The translations under genes and the position numbers were made by a program. A DNA stretch of 64,000 bases from Hypericum androsaemum (lineage: Eukaryota; Streptophyta; Magnoliopsida; Malpighiales; Hypericaceae), in the NCBI GenBank assembly GCA_963995505.1, contig OZ023187.1:12611176-12675175 (forward strand), read 5' to 3'. Positions 32,600 to 47,429 of the stretch are shown one piece after another. The first letter of the stretch is position 1; each line of letters opens with the position of its first letter. Below the pieces are notes generated by a model. The model was not told the origin of the DNA. It searched no databases and saw only the letters and a program-made list of their open reading frames with translations.

Positions 32600-33906
32600 A
32601 GTCCACTTCAAATACTCTCCTTCCCCCCAACCCCCGCGCCTTCCGTCTCTCCGCCTCCTCGATTCCTAATTACCCAAAACCCTAACCGCCTCGTCGATTC
32701 CCAAACCTAATTCGATTCAAATTCTCGGCTCCACCTCCTCGCTCCGAGCGTCCACCAACGGGCCGGTGGACCGGACTCTTCGGTCCTCTCCTCTCCGGTT
32801 GAACCGAATAATCGCAATTGAAGGATACAACCGAGGTATTTTACGGGTCCGTTAATTTTCTGTGGCTTGAATGACTAATTTCATAATTGAAGGATCCTGC
32901 CCCTTTGAGTCCAATGTACTCGATAGCGGTATGATATTCTTCTTTGTCTGTCGGAAAGATTATGGTTATGACGTTTTAAAACGTGGGGATCAAAGGGATT
33001 TTTCGGTTTCGCTGACCGGATTAATGGGCACTACAACCCGCCAATAAAGAAGTTATCCGATTATTAATATGAACGAGATTGTGTAATTATCAAAGAAGAA
33101 AAATACTGCCTTTAGTCTAAGAGACACAGCAGATCAGTAGATTCTTTCTTTGTGTGATAAAAGGAAATTCTGTTTGGGAGATCTTTTAAAAGATTGCTGA
33201 TAAGTGTGTGTCCACATTCAACTAGTAGTATTTAGTTTGGTTTTTTCTCGGATTTCTGTTGAGTAGATTTGGTGAATCACTTAAACATTGGTTTATAGAT
33301 GTTCTTGTTCTTCGATTTCTGTTCATATTTGTATGTTTGGAACTTGTGGACTTGTCATTTGTGTTCATGTTTGTGTGTTTGCAATTGCAACGGTGGACTT
33401 GTCACTTATTGACTTTAGATTTGAGTTGGTAAGTACTAAGTAGTACCTACTCTGCTTTTTTCTCAATTGTGGTTCTACCGGTTCTGGACCTCGAGGTGAA
33501 CCGGATTTCCCAATTGATCTGATCCGGTTCTCGCCTTATTGTAATATCGGTTCTCAGATTCACCGGTCTGCTTATTTGTGTTCAAATTAAAAGAATTATT
33601 CTTGGTTGCGGAGGAAGCTTTCTCCATCATTTGTGGATGCCAAGTTTATGTAGTTTCTAGAAACTTGTTTTGCTCCTTTCGAACTTAAGGTGAAACGGGA
33701 AGTGGAAGTTGGTGGTGCAAGTATCAAACATTTAACGCAAGTTATTGGGTTGTGGATTTGATTTGCATTGCGTGACTGACAAAGGGATACGGCCATGCCT
33801 GACTACTCTTCATGTGTTTTGGTTGTTTTCAGCTTTGCAAAGGGGTTTTCGTAGACTTGGGGAGGTAGATCTGAGGGAATCTGTAGACTGATGCTCGGAC
33901 AGTAGA
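32600..33906 (+). other. Probable promoter, 5' UTR and 5' UTR intron of the Myb-type gene
   Basis: C/T-rich leader-like sequence (32615-32720) with AAAACCCTAA (telo-box-like) near 32677 precedes a possible donor GAG|GTATTT at 32836. A plausible acceptor TTTTCAG lies at 33826-33832, 74 bases before the ATG. A 997-bp leader intron is inferred; other splice choices are possible. Confidence 0.45.
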
Positions 33907-35922
33907 ATGAATGACAAGGTAGAGAAGACTGGGGGAATCCAAAGTGATTTCGAGCTTCCGTTACAAATGGCTGGGGATGGTTGTCGATTGAATAAAATGC
34001 AACATGATTCTGAAGTGCATAATGGCCCTAAAGACAAAGATAATGGTAAAATGATTGGTGGAGGAGATGAAAAGAAGAAGAAAAAGAAGGTGTATGAAGG
34101 TAGTTACATAGACGAGAAGAAGATGAAGAAGAAGAAATTGAAACAAGCTGGGAATCACAGTAATATTACCACAGTGAACACTGACATCAATGAAAGTGAA
34201 GCTGGAGCTGGAGATGCACAGCTAGGGGAAAGTATGATGGGCCAAAGGAAGAAAGAGAAGAAAAGTCATAAAACTATTCAGGGGGATGCATCACGAGATA
34301 TCAAGCATCGTGCACATGATGGTGGAAGCAACATAGTTGAGGGAAATAATGAAACTGCTGCTTTCCGTGCAGCTGATGCAAAAGAAATGATCCTGAAGAC
34401 CAATACCGTTGAAGCAGAAGGTATAAATACACGTGAAAAGAAAAAGAAAAAACGGAAGAGGGATGGGGATAGCAGTGTGGTTACAACAATAACCATTAAT
34501 GTGAATGAAAATGGCGTTGGAGCTGGAGAGGAACAGTTAGAGGAAGGAATCATGGGCAATGCTAAGTCTCTGAGAAAGGAGAGGAAGAAAGAGAAGAAAA
34601 TGCGCAAGGAGCTTAAAGCACAAGATACCAAGAGTAATTCATGTGGTGATGGAAGCATTATGGCTGAGAGAAATGATGTCAACATGACCCTCACCAAAGC
34701 TGATGATGTAGAGAGAAACCTAGAAGTAACCCCCCCTGGAGCAGAAGATAGAAATAGAGATGAAAACTTGGTGATGAAGAAGAAGAAGAAAAAGAAGGAT
34801 GGTGATGGTAGCCGAGTTACAACTACGAGGGACAACATAAGTGCAAATGAAGGTGAAGAAGTGCAGTTAGAGGGTCAACATGGAGACAAGCTCAAAATAA
34901 AATCCAAGTCGACTAGGAACCTTACTACAGAAAAACGGCGCAAGAAAGATAAGAGTGCGGGGGCAGATGCTGGGGCAAAGGATTCATCAGAAGAGTCTAC
35001 CCCAAAGAAGTCATCCAAAAGGGTGAGATTTGCTGAAGAGGTAGAAGTTCTGGAAGACAGCCTTGTCAGAGGGAAGCGGTTCTCGCCCGAGGAAGATGAG
35101 ATAGTTAAAAAGGCTGTTCTTGACTACATTAGTAATCACAACTTAGGTGAACAAGGGTTAGACATGGTTCTGCACTGTAAGAATCATCCTGAAGTTAAGA
35201 ACTGTTGGAAGGAAATTGGGCTCGCTATACCTCATCGGCCTTATGTAAGTGTATACTCTCGAGCCCACATCTTGTTTGAAAGGGATGATAAGCATCATTG
35301 GACCCAAGAGGAGCGAGAACTTGTGCGTAATTTTTATGCCAAGCATGGTGCAGATTGGAAAACGTTGGCAAAAATACTTGGCAAACAAAGAATTCATGTC
35401 AAGGATTTTTGGCGCAGAATATCTCTGCCCAATGAAAAGAAAGGAAAATGGGGCCAGGACGAGTACCAGGAATTATTTGATTTAGTGAACCTGGATCTGC
35501 AAGTGAGGGCTCTTCAGGAAAAGAAATCTACAAAGCACGGAATGCTACGCGATGATATTGCTTGGACAGCTATTAGCAGAAAGCTGGAAACCAGAGGCCA
35601 GGATATCTGCTGTATGAAATGGTATGGGCAGTTGGCATCGCCTATGGTAGTTGAAGGGAAATGGGCCGACGCAGATGATTATCGCATGCTGAAAGCACTA
35701 TATGAATTGGATGCTTGCTGCATGGAAGATGTAGACTGGAACAATCTTATCGAGTATAGATCCGGAGATGTGTGCCGTCAGAGATGGAGTCAAATGGTTA
35801 AACACCTTGGGGAGCATAGGACCAAGCCGTTCCCGGACCAACTCGAAGTTCTCACGGAGAGGTACTGTCCAGATTCGCTTGAAGCGAGAGAGGCTTTTGA
35901 CAACCTGCCTGTAGAACGCTAG
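33907..35922 (+). CDS. Myb-like DNA-binding protein, RNA polymerase I termination factor / REB1-TTF1 type
   Basis: A single-exon coding region of 671 aa. Residues 1-385 are low-complexity, very Lys-rich and acidic, with three imperfect repeats of about 105-110 aa (starting near 73, 178 and 290) that each combine a poly-Lys run, a ...TT...N-E... segment and an AQLGE/EQLEE/VQLEG segment. The C-terminal half has four Myb/SANT-like units: 389-440 (GKRFSPEEDEIV), 464-506 (HHWTQEERELVRNFYAKHG...FWRRI), 514-577 (KGKWGQDEY...KWYGQL) and 584-634 (EGKWADADDY...CRQRWSQMVKHL). This layout matches plant and fungal nucleolar Myb proteins that bind rDNA terminator sites, so a nucleolar role in rDNA transcription termination is likely but inferred. 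KRVRF at 371-375 fits a PP1-docking motif. Confidence 0.85.
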   Translation: MNDKVEKTGGIQSDFELPLQMAGDGCRLNKMQHDSEVHNGPKDKDNGKMIGGGDEKKKKKKVYEGSYIDEKKMKKKKLKQAGNHSNITTVNTDINESEAGAGDAQLGESMMGQRKKEKKSHKTIQGDASRDIKHRAHDGGSNIVEGNNETAAFRAADAKEMILKTNTVEAEGINTREKKKKKRKRDGDSSVVTTITINVNENGVGAGEEQLEEGIMGNAKSLRKERKKEKKMRKELKAQDTKSNSCGDGSIMAERNDVNMTLTKADDVERNLEVTPPGAEDRNRDENLVMKKKKKKKDGDGSRVTTTRDNISANEGEEVQLEGQHGDKLKIKSKSTRNLTTEKRRKKDKSAGADAGAKDSSEESTPKKSSKRVRFAEEVEVLEDSLVRGKRFSPEEDEIVKKAVLDYISNHNLGEQGLDMVLHCKNHPEVKNCWKEIGLAIPHRPYVSVYSRAHILFERDDKHHWTQEERELVRNFYAKHGADWKTLAKILGKQRIHVKDFWRRISLPNEKKGKWGQDEYQELFDLVNLDLQVRALQEKKSTKHGMLRDDIAWTAISRKLETRGQDICCMKWYGQLASPMVVEGKWADADDYRMLKALYELDACCMEDVDWNNLIEYRSGDVCRQRWSQMVKHLGEHRTKPFPDQLEVLTERYCPDSLEAREAFDNLPVER

Positions 35923-37439
35923 GCTATGGCGCTGTCTAGTTCGTTACTCCTCGTACCGGGTCTTCGCAGCAGCTTTTCTATTGATGGTGGCTCAAGCTCG
36001 ATCGTTGGCATTAGGATAGGTAGATTTGGTTATGCTGCTCTCTTGGCATCAATGTTGTCTCAGAACAATTTAACTTGGTGTGCTACATCTTGAAAATGTG
36101 AAACTTGGAACTGTTATTGTTAAGTTTATAAGTTTCTAGAACTAGAAATTTGGTTCCATTTGAGAGGATTAAGAGATTGTCTGTTTGCTGTTGAAGCTGT
36201 GATATCTTATGTCCTCGAATTCTGCTTTGTGATTTCGATTAGGTCATCTCTCACTGTCCGGAATTTAATTTATTCTTGTACTCGTACTTGCCAATCTAAT
36301 ATAAGCATACTACACTGTATCTCTAAAAAAGAATTCTGCTTGTAGTGACACCTTTTTAAGGTTTTAGAAAGTATATTACTCAAAAACGTATACTGTTGAA
36401 TTACATTATCTTTTTAGAAATGAAATATTTATTGGTGAATTTTTTCCTTCAGTTTGCGATGTTGTTGTTATTACAATAAAACTTCGTTAAAGTAATATTG
36501 TTAGGACTAGATAAAAATATCAATTTACATAAATTTTGACATAAGAGAGATTTACGTTTTTTTATTTCAAAAATAAATTTTTGATCCATGAAAATGTAAG
36601 TACCAAAAAAATATTTTGTTTATATTCAAGTCACATAAGATCTCGGTTTGTCATATTTTTCAAATGCTACATTTGATTGAAATATTTTTCTTTACAACAA
36701 GACAACAATCATAAAGACCACTTGAAGACAATTCAGAAGATAAATGCAGAATGATGATGTAAAAGTTATCAAACAAGCAAGCATAATATAAGCTAGTATC
36801 TTAAAAAAAATTAATTTTGTAAATTACGCAAAAATATATGTATTTATTAAAAAAATATTACTTTATGCGACAGTTGAGACTGAGATTTAGCACTAACATT
36901 TTCTTATAAAATATTATTTATTACGCTATAAAGGTTATTAAGTTTTAATACCAGTTTTGACTCGGGACCGATATTTTTTTATATATCATTTATACCAAGC
37001 CAAAGACTATTACTCCATTCTAAAACTTATTACCATGCATAAATATAGTCTCCAACAAATGCTTGGTCTGATTCTTGTGGGTGTACAGAGGATTAGTAAT
37101 ATAAACTAAAAGATATACTCGTTTATTTTCAAGGATATAATTTCCAGACATATTAAATAAATCTCCCGGTGACATAACGGTCTTGAGAATCTTAACCCGC
37201 CATATCCTACGTACGTACGTCGTCCCAACCATTTCGCCAACTCTTCCTCCCCGCCATTTCTTCTCCCTGGCTACCAATAATCCAAATCAGCCAAGAGAAA
37301 AAAAAAACAAAATTACGTTAAGAAATTGAAGAAAAGGTGAGAAAAAAAACCAAACCCAATTTTGTCCCACTTTCTCTTTGTCCAAACAGAGACACAACGA
37401 AGAAGAACAGATCGGCTCTTGTTTGTTGTTGTTGGAGAC
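35923..37439. other. Intergenic: 3' UTR of the Myb gene, AT-rich spacer, ABC transporter 5' region
   Basis: Immediately downstream is likely 3' UTR (to about 36350). 36360-37010 is very AT-rich without coding signal. ACGTACGTACGTCGT near 37211 and a C/T-rich stretch before 37440 probably belong to the transporter promoter and leader. Confidence 0.45.
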
Positions 37440-40400
37440 ATGATCAGCAACAGAGAGAAGATCAATGCCACCTTTGGTTGTGGTGGTCGTTTTCTCTCTG
37501 TCTCCCTTGTGCTAGTCCTCCTGTGCTCGGCCCCCGTCGCGCGTGGCCAAGACGACGACGATGACGACTCCGATAGCTCTGCCAACTCGGCCTCCTCGGA
37601 GCAGCTCTGGTCCGCCCTCCTTGCCAGCAGCCTGTCCAATTTCACCTCTGTCTTCAAGTCAGACATCAAGGAGAACTTCGGCTTTTGTGTAACGGACGTG
37701 TGGGTATATATAAAACTTTCTAGATCGTTTCTTGTCACACAAGTTTTGTCCCTAACTGCATGTTGTTTTAAAGATGTGCTGCAATCTATTACATAAGGTT
37801 CATCAAATTGTTGGTAATGACAATCAGTGATTTAAGGTTTTGAGTTCGATATAGTTAAACGTTCCTCGATCTTTCATTTGATATGCGAAATAATTGGTGT
37901 GTATGGTTTTTTTTTTTTTTGGTTTTTAGGGATGCAGATTGGGATAAAGCGTTCAACTTCTCTAAGAACCCACAGTTCATTACCACTTGCGCCAAGAAGA
38001 CCAAAGGTAAATTGTTGCCTCAAAGATTTTGTTGGTTTTTCCTTACCGGTGCTAGCCGTTGTTACGATCTGTACCCGGTGGTGCAGGCGACATGATGCAG
38101 CGCGTGTGCACGGCCGCGGAGATCAAACTCTACTTCATTAGCTACTTCCAGAGAGGATCCAAGACATCGAACTATTTGGAACCTAACAAGAACTGCAATT
38201 TGACATCTTGGGTGTCCGGTTGCGAGCCGGGATGGGCTTGCGCTGTTGCAGATGGAGTTAAGGTTGATTTCCAGAATGGAAAGGTAGTACCTGCTAGAAC
38301 AGACCTTTGTTCTGCATGCTGTGAAGGTTTCTTCTGTCCTCACGGTCTCACCTGCATGATACGTGAGTACAATAGGCCAAGACTTCTCTGTTTTCGTGTT
38401 CGATGTTCTTGTTTTCGGATCTGCAACTATAACTCTGCTGCTTACTTGCAGCCTGTCCTTTGGGAGCATACTGTCCGCTTTCGAAGCTGAACAAAACAAC
38501 CGGGATATGCGACCCGTAAGTTGATTCTTGATTAGCATCTTTTCGTGTCGAGTATACAGCTACAGCTTTCAACATGGCATGAAATTCATTGTCAGAAGCA
38601 ATTTTGCAGATACCATTACCAGCTGCCCCCAGGGAGTTCTAACCATACCTGTGGCGGGGCGGATTCTTGGGCTGATATATCGAGTAGCAGAGAGGTATTC
38701 TGTTCGTCGGGATCCTACTGTCCGTCTACTGTCCAAGAAATTCCATGTAGTAGTGGGTATTGAGAATCATTCCAGATCTTGCATTACTTATGTTTACACA
38801 AGCACAAGAAATTATTCATGCAATTTCTGTTGGGGGGGCTAATGCAGTTTCTGTTTCGGGTCTCAGGCATTACTGCAGAACTGGTTCTACTTCTCAACAA
38901 GGTGCACTTGCTTCTTTCAACCCATGATCTCTTGAAAATGATGAGTCCTATTCATTTTGAGCAAGATATGCATGTACACCAAGTTCCAGAGCTAACCCGA
39001 GAGTTGCATGATCGAAAAAATTCGAAAAAAGACCTCATGTCATGCATAAGTCATAGGATAAGAGCACACTGACCTCCTTTTGAAAGTGGAAAGAAGAAAA
39101 TTTAGCTCTTCGCGGTGTCTGACCTCCTTTTGATTCCGTACACAGCAGCTATCCATTTTCTGCAGCACAGTAGCTTCAGCATGTTCTTGGATTCATTGCT
39201 TAATCTCTGGTCTGGACTCATTTGGAGAATCATTATCTAACAGTGACGATCATCGTGCAGCGTGTTTCAGGTTGGCAACATGCGAAAGGAATTCAGCAAA
39301 TCAAAATATCACAGCATATGGGATACTGTTCTTTGTAAGCTGTTCATTTCCCTTGGACTAAATTCTCTGTTCTGGTTCTTGTAATAAGATTTTCTTCTCA
39401 TCATCCTTGTTATATGACCAAATCCTCTTTGACAATGTAGGCTGGACTAAGCTTTCTTCTCATCATTATCTATAACTGCTCGGATCAAGTTCTTGCCACT
39501 AGAGAAAAGAGACAAGCCAAAACCCGAGAAAAGGCGGTTCAGAGTGTAAGAGAAACTGCACAAGCGCGTGAAAAATGGAAATCAGCAAAAGACATTGCTA
39601 AAAAGTCAGCCATCGGGCTTCAATCATCGCTATCACGGACATTTTCACGCACAAAGTCCAAAATGACAGAACAGCCAAGAGTCGCATTTCAGGCCAAACC
39701 TGGGAGTGATGAGGCCTTACCACCAATGCCTGGGTCATCTCAAGCATCAGGAAAAGGAAAGAAAAAGGACAAGAGCAACTTAACGAAGATGCTTCACGAA
39801 ATTGAAGCCAACCCGGATAGTGACGAAGGCTTCAATTTGGAGATTGGAGATAAGAACATGAAGAAGAATGCACCGAGGGGTAAGCAGCTGCATACTCAGA
39901 GCCAAATGTTCAGGTATGCGTATGGACAGATTGAGAAAGAAAAGGCTCTACAGGAACAAAATCAGAACCTGACTTTCTCCGGTGTAATCTCGATGGCCAA
40001 TGACATTGAGATCGGGAATAGGCCTACCCTCGAGGTGTCTTTTAAAGATCTTACCCTCACTTTGAAGCACAAGAACAAACATCTCCTAAGGTGCGTGACC
40101 GGGAAGTTATCTCCTGGCCGAGTATCTGCAGTCATGGGTCCATCTGGGGCAGGCAAAACCACTTTCCTTTCTGCCTTGACAGGAAAAGCAGCAGGTTGCT
40201 CAGTTACTGGTCAAGTCCTTGTCAATGGCAAGTCGGAACCAATCCAAGCGTACAAGAAGATCATCGGCTTTGTGCCTCAGGATGATATCGTGCATGGAAA
40301 TTTGTCTGTCGAGGAGAACCTTTGGTTCAGTGCAAGATGCAGGTATCCACTCTCTACTCATTTGCTCCAATGTTGAATATTCAATGGAAAAAGAACTAAC

Positions 40401-42382
40401 CAGACCACGTTCATGTGGCTTCTTCACTGCAGACTCTCTGCTAATCTGGCAAAACCCGAAAAGGTTCTAGTTGTCGAGAGAGTTATTGAATCCTTGGGGT
40501 TGCAAGGAGTGAGGGATTCTCTTGTTGGGACAGTTGAGAAGCGTGGAATATCCGGAGGCCAAAGGAAGAGAGTGAATGTTGGACTCGAAATGGTCATGGA
40601 GCCTTCACTTCTCATCTTGGATGAACCCACGTCCGGTTTGGATAGCTCGTCTTCTCAGCTACTGCTCAGGGCTCTTCGACGCGAAGCTCTAGAAGGCGTG
40701 AACATCTGCATGGTTGTTCACCAACCAAGGCAAGTTTGGTCTTCATTCCGGTTTCAGAAACTTTCTTCACTTGTCACAGTCAAAGAGAATTTACTGACTC
40801 TATCTCCGTTGCTCCTTTGCTTGGTTTAGTTACACGCTATTCAGAATGTTTGACGATCTGATCCTTCTAGCCAAAGGCGGATTGACAGCATACCACGGAC
40901 CGGTGAAGAATGTGGAAGAATATTTCCAAGGGCTTGGCATTACAGTGCCGGAGCGAGTCAATCCGCCGGATTACTTCATCGACATTCTCGAAGGCATAGT
41001 AAAACCAAGTGGCGTGAACTACAAAGAACTGCCCATTAGATGGATGCTGCATAATGGTTATACAGTTCCCATGGACATGCTGCAAGCAGCTGATGGACTA
41101 GGAGCACCTTCAAGTGAATCAACTCATGGAGGAGTCCAAAATGATTCCGGAACCGAACAATCTTTCGCCGGAGAGTTCTGGCAAGATATGAAGACTAATG
41201 TTGGAATAAAGACAGACAACATACAACTCAATTTCTTGAAATCAGGTGACTTGTCAGGACGGAGTACACCTGGTGTATATCAGCAGTACAGATACTTCTT
41301 GGGGAGGTATGTGTTTCAAATAAAGAACTAGTACTAACCGATACTCGGCTTCATTGAGATGCTATGATCCCGTTGATGGTCATCTTTGCAGAGTTGGAAA
41401 GCAGAGATTACGAGAGGCAAGAACACAGGCTGTAGATTTTTTGATCCTGCTGATAGCTGGAATCTGCTTAGGCACACTTGCCAAAGTGAGCGACGAAACC
41501 TTCGGGATGATCGGTTACACGTACACTGTCATCGCAGTCTGTAAGTCGCGATCTCTATACTCATAGCAACTGCAAACTTCCATGGAAACATTGGCTTACC
41601 ACCATTCCTGACTTTAACTTTTCATCAACTTACCAGCTCTGCTGTGCAAGATTGCGGCTTTGAGGTCATTTTCTTTAGACAAGTTACACTACTGGAGGGA
41701 AAGTGGTTCTGGGATGAGCAGCCTAGCTTACTTTCTCGCGAAGGATACCATCGACCATTTCAACACCATCGTCAAGCCACTCGTGTACATGTCAATGTTT
41801 TACTTCTTCAACAATCCAAGATCCTCAATCACAGATAACTACATTGTCTTACTATGTCTGGTGTACTGTGTGACGGGGATTGCTTATGCACTGGCCATCT
41901 TCCTCGAACCTGGTCCTGCTCAACTGGTGAGCATAAGAAATCTGGTCCTTCAACGGATGCCTGCCAATAATCTCACATTTCCAAGTTAGCTTACAATCTG
42001 TAATCTGCATTACAGTGGTCAGTACTTCTTCCAGTTGTTCTCACCCTCGTTGCGACGCACAACGATAACAACAAGTTCGTGGATAAGCTGGCAGACATGT
42101 GCTACACCAAGTGGGCACTGGAAGCATTTGTGATATCAAATGCAAAAAGGTTAGCCGTCTTGTTTCCTCTGTGACGCTGTCAAGCGTGCTCGACTTGTGA
42201 CTTGCTCATTTTTACTTGTATACAGATACTATGGAGTCTGGCTGATCACACGGTGTGGATCACTCATGGAGGCTGGCTATGACCTCAACCACTGGTACCG
42301 TTGTTTAGGCCTCCTCTATCTTACTGGTCTGGTTAGCAGAATAGTGGCCTTCCTGCTCATGATCACCTTCCAAAAGAAGTAG
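37440..42382 (+). CDS. ABCG28: ABC transporter G family, ABCG24/ABCG28 type half-size transporter with Cys-rich ectodomain
   Basis: Fourteen exons: 37440-37699, 37930-38006, 38087-38362, 38452-38515, 38610-38756, 38867-38901, 39261-39334, 39441-40342, 40433-40729, 40830-41306, 41392-41540, 41637-41926, 42016-42149, 42226-42382. Joined length is 3339 nt, 1112 aa, against about 1109 in Arabidopsis ABCG24/28. A signal peptide (1-36) and a Cys-rich extracellular domain (to about 300) precede a first membrane span (303-324). The nucleotide-binding domain has Walker [10 protein letters not shown] (544-552), signature SGGQRKR (652-658) and Walker B LLILDE (671-676). About five C-terminal spans follow ([42 protein letters not shown] and others). 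It exports an unidentified substrate across the plasma membrane or vesicle membrane. The intron after exon 9 starts with GC. Choice of ABCG28 over ABCG24 rests on the neighbouring GET3 gene. Confidence 0.92.
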
Positions 42383-42986
42383 GCTTATTTGTTTCATTGC
42401 TAAACACTAGATGTACAAAGCAGAAGAAACCACTATCTGTATCATGTCACCAAAGGTTGTGGCTTACACAGAAATTCAAGAATGTAAGAATTTAGATTGT
42501 AGGCTTGTTCCCTGTGGAGACCTTGTACAATTTCCTTAGGAAACTTTCTATTTTGGTACTGATCACGACTTTGGTAAACCATAAAAGAATTCTATTCAAC
42601 AGGTAAAATGAACACAACATATCATGGATAACTCAATTTATCCGTCTCGAATGGATAGAAACTGCCTTCAAAGGACACCAAAGGGTAATGCAACTTCCGT
42701 GCTAAACAAGAGAAAAAAAAATCCAAGTGAACGTAACATTATGAGCATCTGGTCTTGTTCAGAAACATTATGCGTAGCATAACAACTTTCAACTCTTCTG
42801 TCGGTTCCCTGCTAGGTTGAAGTACTGAAGTCCTAACCACAAAACTTGATCCTCGTCAACTTCCACTAATAGAGTAGTCAGGTAAACATGGATAGACCTC
42901 TAGAAACAGATAGTGTGCTGTCTATGTTCCTTAATATACATGTCAGAAGATTACCTAATAGAGCAGTCAGGTAAACATGGATCTGT
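42383..42986. other. Shared 3' region of two convergent genes
   Basis: The ABCG28-type gene (forward) and the GET3-type gene (reverse) end tail to tail 604 bp apart. The spacer holds both 3' UTRs. A short direct repeat, GAGTAGTCAGGTAAACATGGAT / GAGCAGTCAGGTAAACATGGAT-like, occurs at 42872 and 42961. Confidence 0.55.
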
Positions 42987-46166
<3,180 letters not shown>

Positions 46167-47429
46167 AATGGTCAGAAAGTCTCTCCTTGAAGTCTCCTGC
46201 GCGGAATTGGCAACTGGGTTTAATTGCCTCTATGATCAGACAATAGAGGGAAACCTTTTTTTTTCCTCAAAAAACAAGAGTGAAACCTCAGAAACCAAAC
46301 AATGGGGTTTGAGGGTTTTGACACCAAAGGGTTTAAGAGAACCTGTACTTTTAGGAAATGATAATAGGCAACCGGTAGTCCGAGGATGACTGGTTTTATT
46401 TTTTTGAAAGATAAATATTTATGTTATGAATATACTTCTCAAGAATTAAACTCCGAATTTTTATCAAATTGTTAATATCTTGTGTCGTTGGACTAAGAAA
46501 AAAATTAGTATTAAAATTCATCGAACGCCATAATGGATGATACCATAGCTGCTAGATTTAGACCATGTCAATTAATGTTATTCGTATCACTAGGTCAAAT
46601 ACCATTTATCAAAATTATAGTTTACTTCGATATCATAATTATAATTTAATATCTCAACAATTTTGGTCGTACAATTTTTATCTAACTAATCGATGAAAGT
46701 TGATCCAACTAGTAAAATTATTATTTTTGAAAGTTAAAGATATTTACAGACTTACAGCAAGTATTATTTACAAAATGTTCTACTCCTAATGTTTTACTAT
46801 CCCTTAAATTGTTCTACCCTCTTACCAATTTTTCTACGAATGCGACAACCGTTGCGCGTTGTAGCGACAACATCACAAAAAATCCCGCCACGAAAAGTTC
46901 ATAAGGAAAAACTGTCACGAGGAAAATAACTGTTGAAAATACTACGATAAACAGTGTCATACCCAAAAATAAAATCTCCAAAAGATAAAACCTCTACCAT
47001 GGACATAAAAGAGATTGAAAGTGCAATCAACCATATGATCAATTGCAACCCCAATCAACCGTAGTAGTAGTAAAATTATCCGAATTTACTAAATTGGGTA
47101 TGCGGTCCCAATTGACAAGTAAATCAATAACAAAGTCAAATATCATATGTCACATGTCTTTATGTGAAGTTATAGAATTTGATACAAACTAAATAGTTAT
47201 TCTAGTTTAATTAAAAATTTTGAATTAAATTCTTAAAAATATAAACAGTTTAAAATACTTGAAATTTGCTAACATGTGCAGCTAGCTGTACGCATATGAT
47301 ATGAGTTGGTGTACACGTTATATTAGCGTCAGTTCAACAACATTAAAAAATAAACGTAAGAGCGGGCGGCGGTAGGAAATGGCGAAAAGAAGCATATGAG
47401 AGCCTGAAACTACCTAAAGCTTTGAGGAA
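46167..47429. other. Divergent promoter region between GET3C and the sulfotransferase
   Basis: The two genes are transcribed away from each other. The first 230 bases next to GET3C are mixed in composition and probably hold its promoter and leader; 46390-47340 is very AT-rich with no coding signal. The last stretch before 47430 is the sulfotransferase 5' region. No repeat ends were found. Confidence 0.45.

Noticed and set aside
34278..34838. Reverse-strand 186-codon frame rich in Phe and Ser
   Set aside because: It is the complement of the poly-Lys coding sequence of the Myb-type gene.
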